DNA from: Ruminococcus sp. | GTDB lineage: Bacteria; Bacillota; Clostridia; Oscillospirales; Ruminococcaceae | DNA length: 20,173 nucleotides | Assembly (NCBI RefSeq): GCF_019423705.1 | Contig: NZ_JAHZAX010000018.1 | Coordinates: forward strand, 1-20,173 | Direction of reading: 5' to 3' | Shown here: one piece after another, positions 1 through 6,328 of the stretch | Position numbering within the stretch: position 1 is the first letter of the stretch | Layout of the letters: every line of letters starts with the position of its first letter | Notes under the pieces: generated by a model | What the model was told of the DNA's origin: nothing | The model's database searches: none | The model's input: only the letters and a program-made list of their open reading frames with translations | Translations under genes and position numbers: made by a program

Positions 1-65
1 GCTGCATAATTCTTGTTCGAATAAAATGTGTCAAGTGATATTGACAAAACCAGCACACACTTGGC

Positions 66-1526
66 ATGAATGGAGTCAAACTGAAATCACGTCCGCTTTA
101 TGGGTACAAACTGGTTGATGGCGATCATAACCGGTGGGAAATTGACGAGGAATCTGCTAAGATTGTACGAATGATTTTTGATATGTTCCTGCATCAAGAT
201 ATGTCGATCAATTCTATTGCAAAACACCTGAGAACCAATAAAGTTCCAACACCAAGTGCGTACATGGGATACAAATATACCAAGGTCGGTACTTCTTATG
301 GCTGGTTGTTCCAAACGGTCAAACGACTGCTTGAATTTCAGGAATACTGCGGAGATACCGTGAATTTCAAAACGAAAACAACATCGTATAAATCCAAATC
401 AAGGCTCTTTCTTCCAAAAGAAAATTGGGTTGTTTTTGAAAATCAGCATCCTGCCATAATCAGAAGAGAAGATTTTGAAAAGACACAGGAAAAGCTGAAA
501 ACCATATCAAAGAACTCATTTTCACCTTCAAACGAGATGAAAAATGATACCTTTTTCCGAAATAAATGTGTTTGTGCAAAATGTGGAGCAAAGATGCACC
601 GAAGGCATAGTGTCAATGGTGTATATTTTGTCTGTAAGACGTATATGCAATATGGCACTTGCTGTTCCAATCACATAACTGAAAATGAACTGCGAAGAAT
701 CACGCTCGACCATCTTAAAAAGCTTTATATGGCTGTTAAAGACAGCAGAGATACACTCATCACTAAACTTGGATTAAATCAACTTACCGAGCTTGACAAG
801 CAGATTAAAGAAACTGAAAATCGAGTCAATGCCATCAGCAAACTTTTGACAGAGCTATATGAAAAGAAATTTCAAGGCAAATTGTCAGATTCAGAATTCA
901 GGATTCAATCAAAATCATTAAGCTGTGAAAAGGAAGAACTGCTTCAATTTCTTTCGGACGTTACTGTACGAAAATTCACAATCAGCAAAAAGTTTCTTTC
1001 TGTCACAGAAATACTGAACAGAATAGAGAATTCCAGATTATCGGAGTTAGATGCTGTCACGCAGGAAATATGCGATGCCTTGATTGAAAAAATCGTGATT
1101 GATGAACCGATGGGGCAGAAAGAAAAGAATTACGGAAAACGCATTGTTGACATCTATATTTACGAACTCGGCAATCTTTCTGATTTGGTGGATGTGCGGG
1201 TTAAGCCATACTCACAGCGTATAAAAGAAATCGCCCCTCAATTACTTCTTGAAAGGCGATGTGATACGGCAAATGTGGTAGAAGCTTTGGCAACAAAACG
1301 TACAAGTCTGAAAAGTGCTCTTGCAGAAGAAGGGACAAACTTTCAAACTGTAATTGTTGAAATACGCAAAGAAATTCTGATTGATGCCATTAAAAAGGGG
1401 CTTTCCATAAAAGAAATTTACCCTTTGCTTGGCTATCCTGAACCTTCTAATGTTTATTGGTTTGCAAAGCGGTTTTTAGGTATGAGTTTCAATGATTTCT
1501 ATTGCAAAACAAGAAAAGAAATATGA
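66..1526 (+). pseudogene. Large serine recombinase remnant without catalytic domain, with C-terminal AraC-type HTH
   Basis: The 486-codon open frame begins inside a large serine recombinase: residues 1-15 match the linker just after the catalytic domain (...SRPLYGYK), followed by the recombinase domain (to about 145), a zinc ribbon (C170, C173, C190, C199/C200) and a coiled coil (about 240-310). No resolvase catalytic domain with YxRxS serine is in this frame. Upstream, the same frame has TGA stops at 36 and 42, while frame 1 over about 30-56 reads SSDIDKTS, which resembles the expected end of the catalytic domain. This suggests a frameshift near 50-56 and a nonsense codon (TAA, 22-24). No ribosome binding site precedes the ATG. 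Residues 390-480 look like an AraC-family double helix-turn-helix (VVEALATKRTSLKSAL, LAEEGTNFQ, SIKEIYPLLGYPEPS, KRFLGMS), which is unusual for this family. A terminator follows directly. It cannot catalyse recombination as it stands but could still make a DNA-binding protein. The catalytic part may lie left of the window. Confidence 0.75.
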
Positions 1527-1531
1527 TCTGG

Positions 1532-1565
1532 CTGCACTTGGACAGAAATGTTCAGGTGCATTTTG
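1532..1565 (+). terminator. Rho-independent terminator after the recombinase remnant; copy 1 of a 29-bp repeat
   Basis: An 11-bp stem (TGCACTTGGAC at 1533-1543 with GTTCAGGTGCA at 1550-1560, two G-T wobbles) closes a 6-base AGAAAT loop and is followed by TTTTGT. Bases 1532-1560 are identical to 6334-6362. On the minus strand there is no T-run, so this copy serves the rightward remnant rather than the sirtuin operon. Confidence 0.75.
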
Positions 1566-1591
1566 TCTATGGTAGATAAATAATGAATCGC

Positions 1592-2452
1592 TTAGTCTAT
1601 CAATAGCTTTATATCAGTATTGATGCAGATCGCCTGTGATTTAATCTGCTCTGGGCAAAAAGCTTCGCCAAAATTCAAGCAGGCGTACACGGCTTTCGGA
1701 TTTTTCGCCGTCATCTGCCAGAACGGATACTTAATAATTGCAGGCGTATTATATCCCACACCAAGTTCCAGAAATAAGATATGCAGATTTTCGTGCCTGC
1801 GGAGAAATTCCGCATACCGATCTGCCGCACGATACCAGCCCTTGTCCTGTACAAAAGTATTATCTGAACGCAAATTCATGGTCATAGGTTTTCCGCATTT
1901 TGGACAGCGTGGAATAAGCTCTGTTGGAACACGCATATCTTCCTGAAATTCCAGCATATCTTTCACACATTCTTCGTTATCATAAGTTTCCTGACAACAA
2001 GGCTCTGAACATTGAAAAAGTCCATAATCACCCTGTGTGTAGAAAAGTCTGTGCTTGTCAAAACCAGCTTTCTGAAACTGGTGGTCTACATTGGTGGTCA
2101 GCACAAAATAATCTTTGTCTTTCACAAGTTCAAACAATCTCTTGTAAACACCGTTGTCAACGTCCATATAGCGGTTGATATAAATGTATCTCGACCAGTA
2201 CGCCCAATGTTCTTCCAGAGATTCAAATGGATAGAAGCCGCCGGAATACATATCCCGAACGTTATATTTTTCAATGAAATCCGAGAAATATTTTTCAAAA
2301 CGCTCGCCGCTGTATGTGAACCCTGCCGCAGTGGAAAGTCCTGCTCCTGCACCTATGAGAATGGCATCTGCGGTTTCGATTTCATTTTTCAAACGTTCTA
2401 TCTCAGCCGAAAAGTCCGTTGTATATTTCGTAATCTTTCTCTGTAAAAACAT
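1592..2452 (-). CDS. Class M sirtuin (SirTM), probable protein ADP-ribosyltransferase
   Basis: This cytosolic enzyme probably uses NAD+ to ADP-ribosylate a protein. The Rossmann motif IGAGAGLS is at residues 33-40, followed by GFTYSGERF (44-52), the TTNVD motif (119-123) and TQGDY (139-143). Where ordinary sirtuins have the catalytic histidine before Gly there is Gln140, with Asn121 upstream; as I recall, this Asn/Gln pair marks the macrodomain-linked SirTM class of Staphylococcus and Streptococcus, which are ADP-ribosyltransferases, not deacylases. A structural zinc site is formed by C148/C152 and C183/C186. The ATG has GAGGTG 7 nt upstream. Its first 50 nt overlap the end of the macrodomain gene, the pairing expected for SirTM. 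Last gene of the six-gene leftward operon. The usual partners GcvH-L and LplA2 are absent. Family call is strong; the substrate is unknown. Confidence 0.9.
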   Translation of the reverse strand: MFLQRKITKYTTDFSAEIERLKNEIETADAILIGAGAGLSTAAGFTYSGERFEKYFSDFIEKYNVRDMYSGGFYPFESLEEHWAYWSRYIYINRYMDVDNGVYKRLFELVKDKDYFVLTTNVDHQFQKAGFDKHRLFYTQGDYGLFQCSEPCCQETYDNEECVKDMLEFQEDMRVPTELIPRCPKCGKPMTMNLRSDNTFVQDKGWYRAADRYAEFLRRHENLHILFLELGVGYNTPAIIKYPFWQMTAKNPKAVYACLNFGEAFCPEQIKSQAICINTDIKLLID

Positions 2453-3170
2453 TGAATATCACCTCTATATCGTGGGTTTTCAGAAATTCTCTCACCGTCT
2501 GCACAGCGATCTCCGCTGCCTTATCCTGCGGAAAGCCGAACACACCTGTGGAAATACAGCAAAAGGCGATGCTCTTTATTCCACTTTCTACCGCAAGTTC
2601 CAGACAGCCCTGATAACAGCTTTTCAGCAGCTCGCAGTGTTTTTCAATCAGCCTGCCCTGTACGATCGGTCCGACGGTGTGGATTACATAATTGCAGGGG
2701 AGGTTATAAGCAGGCGTGATTTTCGCTGTACCTGTCGGTTCTTCGTGTCCCTGTGCTTTCATGATCTCCGCACATTTCAGCCGCAGGCGAACCCCGGCAA
2801 AGGTGTGGATACAGTTGTCGATGCAGTTGTGGCAAGGGCGATAACACCCAGTCATTCCCGAATTTGCGGCATTGACGATCGCACCGCATTGCAGCGTTGT
2901 GATGTCGCCTTTCCAAAGATAAATATTCTTCTCAACAGGCTGTAAGTCGGCAATGTCAGTAATACCTTTCTGTACTGTCAGCTTTTGCAGAAATTCGTCC
3001 TCGGCTTTGAGATATTCCGCACTGGCTTTCCCTGCCGGTCGAATGTTAACAAGGCTGCGATATAGGAGAAATTGTTCCGATTCCTTTGCTGGAATAGTTA
3101 AACCGTTCCATTCCGGACGTTCTGAAAGCAAATATGCAATCAAATTATTTAATTTTTCATTTGCCATCAT
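2403..3170 (-). CDS. Zinc-type macrodomain protein, probable protein ADP-ribosyl hydrolase
   Basis: It probably removes ADP-ribose placed by the adjacent sirtuin. The macrodomain spans about residues 78-255: WKGDI (86-90), the first ligand loop NAANSGMTGC (100-109), the segment CYRPCHNCIDNCIH (109-122) rich in Cys and His, HTVGP (164-168) and the second ligand loop ISTGVFGFP (206-214). The Cys/His segment matches the zinc-binding insertion of sirtuin-linked macrodomains, which I recall as active hydrolases. The N-terminal 75 residues are a helical extension (MMANEKLNNLIAYLLSERPE) also seen in that subfamily. The ATG at 3170 follows AAAGGA. The gene starts 10 nt after the ferredoxin fusion stop and overlaps the sirtuin by 50 nt, so expression of the pair is coupled. 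Writer/eraser pairing is established for the family; the local substrate is not visible. Confidence 0.9.
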   Translation of the reverse strand: MMANEKLNNLIAYLLSERPEWNGLTIPAKESEQFLLYRSLVNIRPAGKASAEYLKAEDEFLQKLTVQKGITDIADLQPVEKNIYLWKGDITTLQCGAIVNAANSGMTGCYRPCHNCIDNCIHTFAGVRLRLKCAEIMKAQGHEEPTGTAKITPAYNLPCNYVIHTVGPIVQGRLIEKHCELLKSCYQGCLELAVESGIKSIAFCCISTGVFGFPQDKAAEIAVQTVREFLKTHDIEVIFNVFTEKDYEIYNGLFG

Positions 3171-3180
3171 CTTTCATCCT

Positions 3181-3795
3181 TTATAACCGTTCGATCGCTC
3201 CCACAGGACACTTTTCAAAGCAAGAACCACAGTGCAGACAATTTTGCTGACGGATAATAGCTTTTCCATTTGCAAGGTCGATACAGTTTTGTGGACAGAC
3301 CCTCTGACAGATTCCACAGCCAATACACTTATCTGTAACTTGATAGCCTTTGAACTCTGCATTGCCGTTTCCAATGGTATAGGTTTCTCGGAAAATCGGA
3401 TTTACGCCGAGGTTGAAATACTCTATCGAGCCGTCTTTTATCTCAAAACAAATACCGATATATCGCTTGTCACCAGGGTAAAGGTTTGCAAGATAGGGAT
3501 GCTCTTCAAAAATGGTGTCAATGGCAGTTTTCTGTTTTTCCTCAGCTACAGGGTAAGCCTTTGCGGAAAGCCGTATCATCTCCTTGAATTTTGTGTAGAC
3601 AAGTATCTGCACACGACCGTCGGAAAGAAGCTCCTTTGCAACATTTTTTCCTCTTGCGGTGAAAAAATAAAAGGAGTCCTCATCATAATGCACTGCACTG
3701 ATGCAACGTATCTGCGGATCGCCGTTTTCGTCAACGGTAGCGACATTCAGTACGCCTACAAGCTGCATTTTCTTCAAACAAGTTTTTGCATCCAT
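3181..3795 (-). CDS. Pyridoxamine-phosphate-oxidase-like flavin domain fused to 2[4Fe-4S] ferredoxin
   Basis: The protein has 204 residues from the ATG at 3795, chosen because GAGGTG lies 6 nt upstream; a longer reading would begin at a TTG overlapping the previous gene. Residues 1-145 resemble the split-barrel flavin-binding PNPOx family (GVLNVATVDENGDPQIR, SFYFFTARGKNVAKELL). Residues 150-204 are a bacterial-type ferredoxin with two cluster motifs, C157/C160/C163/C167-Pro and C186/C189/C192/C196-Pro. The likely role is transferring electrons between a flavin or NAD(P)H source and an iron-sulfur acceptor. In this operon the obvious acceptor is the radical SAM maturase, which needs a one-electron donor; that pairing is inference. 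It sits 10 nt from both neighbours, between nitroreductase and macrodomain genes. The exact substrate of the flavin domain cannot be read from sequence. Confidence 0.85.
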   Translation of the reverse strand: MDAKTCLKKMQLVGVLNVATVDENGDPQIRCISAVHYDEDSFYFFTARGKNVAKELLSDGRVQILVYTKFKEMIRLSAKAYPVAEEKQKTAIDTIFEEHPYLANLYPGDKRYIGICFEIKDGSIEYFNLGVNPIFRETYTIGNGNAEFKGYQVTDKCIGCGICQRVCPQNCIDLANGKAIIRQQNCLHCGSCFEKCPVGAIERL

Positions 3796-3805
3796 ATGAA
3801 ACACC

Positions 3806-4381
3806 TCATTCAATTATTTTGATTCTATTCGGTTTCCTTAGCTTTGTATGCGGTTGTTCGCCGTCGATATAGCCAAGGATCACAAAGCAGATTGCACTGT
3901 AATTTTCGGGAATGTCCCACTCGTTCAGCAGTTTTTGCCCCGTATCACTCACAAATGTTTCTTCTCCTCTGGAGATTATGCAGGAGGAGATACCAAGTTC
4001 CGTTGCCTGCAAAACCATATTCTCCGCTATACAAAATGCGTCTGCCACACGGAATGCAAAACCATTCTGACAGAATATCGTCACAACTGTCGGTGCGTCA
4101 TAAAAGCCGTTTTTTATGGTCGGGTCGTCAATGCTACTTGGCTGTTCTTTGGATACATAGCCGCCCAGCAGCTTGCTTCTGTCAAATTTCGCAAGATTCA
4201 TTCTGCCGATCTTTGCAGCAAGCTCAGCATTGTGAATCGCAACCAGCATACTCCGCTGTCCGCCGCCTGCATTGGGTGCGTAGTTTCCTGCCTCAAGAAT
4301 AACCTCCAGATCTTCACGGCTTATCTGCTTATCCGTATATTTTCTGATAGAATGTCTTGCTTTGATAATGTCCATTAACAT
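3806..4381 (-). CDS. Nitroreductase-family FMN oxidoreductase
   Basis: This 191-residue protein has the nitroreductase fold throughout: the N-terminal signature ARHSIRKYTDKQIS (about 8-21) for FMN phosphate binding, the LEAGNYAPNAGGGQ segment, a middle FRVADAFCIAENMVLQATELG helix and a C-terminal VILGYIDGE strand. Family members use FMN and NAD(P)H to reduce nitro groups, quinones or enones; some act in RiPP pathways or in cofactor metabolism. The ATG at 4381 has AGGTG 7 nt upstream and overlaps the last codons of the radical SAM gene by 7 nt, so the two are translationally coupled. That coupling suggests it acts on the peptide, on the maturase, or in the same redox response. A general detoxification role under the HxlR regulator is an alternative. 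Confidence 0.88.
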   Translation of the reverse strand: MLMDIIKARHSIRKYTDKQISREDLEVILEAGNYAPNAGGGQRSMLVAIHNAELAAKIGRMNLAKFDRSKLLGGYVSKEQPSSIDDPTIKNGFYDAPTVVTIFCQNGFAFRVADAFCIAENMVLQATELGISSCIISRGEETFVSDTGQKLLNEWDIPENYSAICFVILGYIDGEQPHTKLRKPNRIKIIE

Positions 4382-5439
4382 AATTTTTCACCTGTAATGT
4401 CATTGTATTCTTTCCAGCACTGCGGGTCTGGAGCGTACATATTGCCTGTATAGCCAAACGTCACCGCAGGACAGCCCCTGCAATATCCTCTCAATTCGCA
4501 TTTGCTGCATTTTTCAAACTTGTCAAATTGTCTGTATGCTTCCAACTCATTACCTACAAACAGTTCATACATCGGCGTTTCAAACACATTTCCAATCTTG
4601 CTTTCCATTCGACGGCAGGCGTAAATATCGCCTGTAGAAAGTATCGTCATATGCCCGATACCGCAATGACAGCCGTCATAGATCATATTCGGATCGCTGT
4701 TTTCCGGCAGCTTGAAAATGCCCTTCTCATAGAAATACAGCGTCCACAGGTGGTCTTTCAGCTGAAAAGTGGTTTTACAGCCGTTTGCTTTATGCTCTGC
4801 AAATTTCCTGTGGCACATATTCATAAAATTCCGATACTGCTTCGGCGGAATATGATATTCTTCAGACTTCTGACCGCTTGTAGGGCAGTATCTTCCAAAT
4901 GCGAACACGTCCACATTCTTCTCTGCACAAAGGTCGATCAGCTGCGGAAATTCGCTGATATTCGCACTGGATACAGTAGACATGATCGCACAGAACATTC
5001 CTGCATTTTTGATACAGTCGATTTTTTCAAGAGTCGTATCAAAAGAACCGGGTTTGCGGAATATATCGTGCGTTTCTCTAATTCCGTCAAGGGAAAGCTG
5101 ATACTTCACACAGCCGTGTTCGTGAAGCTTCTGACAGACCTTGTCATCCAAATGAAAAGGGTTGCCGAGAATTGCCCAGCGGATATTCTTTTCTTTCAGC
5201 AGCTCCGCCAGTTTCCAAAAGTCCTTGTGCAGGATAGGATCACCGCCTGTGATGTAAAAGTATGGCGTTCTGCCGATTTTTTCGCACATTTCTTCACAGG
5301 AGGAAACGACCTGCCGCATCTTTTCCCAAGTCATTTCCGTCAGTTTTTTGCAATTGTTCTCTGCAAAGATATAGCAGTGTTTACAGCGTTGGTCGCAGGC
5401 ATCTGTGATGTGCCATTGGAAAGCAAAATATGGTTTCAT
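4375..5439 (-). CDS. Radical SAM/SPASM peptide maturase, ACGX-system type
   Basis: The 354-residue enzyme carries the radical SAM CX3CX2C motif at C15/C19/C22, which binds the [4Fe-4S] cluster that cleaves S-adenosylmethionine, and a GGDP SAM-binding motif at 65-68. The C-terminal SPASM region supplies ligands for auxiliary clusters: C257, C259, C275, then C311-X2-C314-X5-C320-X2-C323 and C341. Enzymes with this layout modify ribosomally made peptides. The peptide gene immediately upstream has ACGX repeats, and I recall a TIGRFAMs radical SAM/SPASM family named for such an ACGX system, which this matches by context. ATG at 5439 follows AGGAGG by 10 nt. It is separated from the peptide gene by a 110-bp spacer with a stem-loop. 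The chemistry (thioether, epimerisation or other) cannot be decided from sequence. Confidence 0.9.
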   Translation of the reverse strand: MKPYFAFQWHITDACDQRCKHCYIFAENNCKKLTEMTWEKMRQVVSSCEEMCEKIGRTPYFYITGGDPILHKDFWKLAELLKEKNIRWAILGNPFHLDDKVCQKLHEHGCVKYQLSLDGIRETHDIFRKPGSFDTTLEKIDCIKNAGMFCAIMSTVSSANISEFPQLIDLCAEKNVDVFAFGRYCPTSGQKSEEYHIPPKQYRNFMNMCHRKFAEHKANGCKTTFQLKDHLWTLYFYEKGIFKLPENSDPNMIYDGCHCGIGHMTILSTGDIYACRRMESKIGNVFETPMYELFVGNELEAYRQFDKFEKCSKCELRGYCRGCPAVTFGYTGNMYAPDPQCWKEYNDITGEKLC

Positions 5440-5490
5440 AAAGTCGTTTCCTCCTGATCTATTTCAAACGCAAAAGCGTACGATTCTCTC

Positions 5491-5523
5491 AGCAAACGCA
5501 CCGTATCAAACGATGCGTCTGCT
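5491..5523 (-). promoter_or_regulatory. Stem-loop between peptide gene and maturase gene
   Basis: A 10-bp stem (AGCAAACGCA at 5491-5500 with TGCGTCTGCT at 5514-5523, one G-T pair in the leftward transcript) with a 13-base loop lies in the spacer between precursor and maturase. On the leftward transcript no T-run follows, so it may be a processing or mRNA-stability element that lets the peptide message outlast the enzyme messages. Read rightward, it is followed by TTTTT and could terminate antisense transcription. Confidence 0.5.
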
Positions 5524-5549
5524 TTTTGGAAGTTGTGTCACGTTACACT

Positions 5550-5732
5550 TTACTTCTTGTCCGGGTCAGCTGCACCGCAGGCAGAACCGCAAGCAGATGC
5601 CGGAGCTTCCTTTGGGTCAGCACTGCCGCAAGCAGAACCACAAGCAGATGCCGGAGTTTCCTTCGGGTCAGCACTGCCGCAAGCACCATTATCACCACCA
5701 AAGGCAGCAACTCTGTTCAGCATTTCACTCAT
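5550..5732 (-). CDS. ACGX-repeat RiPP precursor peptide
   Basis: A 60-residue peptide with a short leader (residues 1-16, MSEMLNRVAAFGGDNG) and a repetitive core. The core holds five ACGX tetrads, at 17-20, 30-33, 34-37, 47-50 and 51-54. They form two 17-residue units (ACGSADPKETPASACGS and the same with KEA) plus a shortened third ending in DPDKK. Cysteines are C18, C31, C35, C48 and C52. A strong AAGGAGG lies 8 nt before the ATG, supporting high translation. The gene is first in the operon, next to the SPASM maturase, as expected for a substrate peptide. The Gly-Gly at 12-13 is a possible leader cleavage region, but no protease or exporter gene is present in the operon. Low complexity and small size would hide it from many gene finders. 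Whether the Cys or the neighbouring Ala/Ser residues are modified is unknown. Confidence 0.88.
   Translation of the reverse strand: MSEMLNRVAAFGGDNGACGSADPKETPASACGSACGSADPKEAPASACGSACGAADPDKK
5562..5684. repeat. 51-bp tandem repeat inside the ACGX peptide gene
   Basis: Two full 51-bp units and a partial third (for example GCCGGAG at 5599 and again at 5650) encode the 17-residue ACGX units. Differences between copies keep the frame and the ACGX tetrads, so copy number can change without frameshift. Confidence 0.9.
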
Positions 5733-5776
5733 TGTGATTTCCTCCTTGTTTTTATTCAGGTTTCCCTGTTGTTATC

Positions 5777-5817
5777 AGCATATCACACATTTCTGCACTT
5801 GAAAAGTACGCACTTTT
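5777..5817 (-). promoter_or_regulatory. Promoter of the ACGX/sirtuin operon with overlapping operator-like palindrome
   Basis: On the minus strand TTTTCA (5800-5805), a 17-bp spacer and TATGCT (5777-5782) preceded by TGA make an extended -10 promoter about 45 bp before the peptide ATG. The inverted repeat AAAAGT-N4-ACTTTT (5802-5817) overlaps the -35 box, where a repressor would block polymerase. Assignment to the HxlR protein is inference. Confidence 0.55.
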
Positions 5818-5827
5818 TTGTAAGGTA

Positions 5828-5843
5828 GTTACCAAAAGGTAAC
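5828..5843. promoter_or_regulatory. Perfect palindrome GTTACCAAAAGGTAAC, candidate operator
   Basis: A 6-bp perfect inverted repeat around AAAA lies in the divergent intergenic region, between the operon promoter and the HxlR promoter. It is the best symmetric site in the region and fits a dimeric winged-helix repressor. Confidence 0.5.
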
Positions 5844-5910
5844 GATTGTGCATTTGCTGGATTTTTGACGCTAAATTTTATTGTAAACAGTTTGTGAACG
5901 ACAAAATGTA

Positions 5911-5939
5911 TTGCAATTTCACCTGTAATATGCTATAAT
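5911..5939 (+). promoter_or_regulatory. Promoter of the HxlR-type regulator
   Basis: TTGCAA (5911-5916), a 17-bp spacer and TATAAT (5934-5939) with the extended -10 TG at 5931-5932 form a near-consensus sigma-A promoter ending about 38 bp before the probable translation start. Confidence 0.8.
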
Positions 5940-5977
5940 GAATGTAACATTCTAAATGAAACAAATGAGGTGTTATC

Positions 5978-6304
5978 ATAATAAAAAAAGAAGAATTGCC
6001 GGAATGCCCTGTGGCAATTACAGTACAGCTTATCGGCAACAAGTGGAAGCTGTTGATTCTGCGTAATCTGCGAATGCGTCCGTGGCGTTTCAACGAACTG
6101 CAAAAATCTCTGGAGGGGATTAGCCAGAAAGTGCTGACAGAAAGCCTGCGTTCCATGGAGGCAGATGGGATAATCAATCGCACAGTATATGCAGAAGTTC
6201 CGCCGAGAGTGGAGTATTCCCTCAGCGAATTGGGTGACACCATGCGTCCGATCTTAGACGCTATGGAAAAGTGGGGAAATGATTATAAGGCAACGTTTCA
6301 TTGA
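5978..6304 (+). CDS. HxlR-family winged-helix transcriptional regulator, apparent AUA start
   Basis: The whole protein is a single HxlR/DUF24 winged helix: CPVAITVQLIGNKWKLLILRNL, then PWRFNELQKSLEGISQKVLTESLRSMEADGII, and a wing with PPRVEYSLSELG. Family members such as YodB and HypR of Bacillus sense thiol or quinone stress through an N-terminal cysteine; here a Cys sits in ELPECPV at the matching place. The frame has no ATG. GAGGTG at 5967-5972 lies 5 nt before ATA at 5978, giving xIKKEELPECPV, which matches how I recall homologues beginning (M-I-K-K-E-E-L-P). The only standard alternative is TTG at 5996, 23 nt from that ribosome site. It is divergent from the ACGX/sirtuin operon and probably controls it. 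The class is certain; the start and effector are not. Confidence 0.88.
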   Translation: MIKKEELPECPVAITVQLIGNKWKLLILRNLRMRPWRFNELQKSLEGISQKVLTESLRSMEADGIINRTVYAEVPPRVEYSLSELGDTMRPILDAMEKWGNDYKATFH

Positions 6305-6328
6305 ATCATAATATACAAGCGATATGTA

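Noticed and set aside
2274..2945. Rightward 223-codon frame across the sirtuin/macrodomain junction
   Set aside because: It is antisense to two clearly recognisable enzymes, with no ribosome site and no known motif.
5562..5684. Tandem repeat that could be taken for a small CRISPR or minisatellite
   Set aside because: Units are adjacent with no unique spacers, keep a coding frame of 51 bp and encode the ACGX peptide with a strong ribosome site.
5405..5828. Three rightward open frames across the ACGX gene
   Set aside because: They have no ribosome sites, arise from the repeat read antisense and show no recognisable domain.
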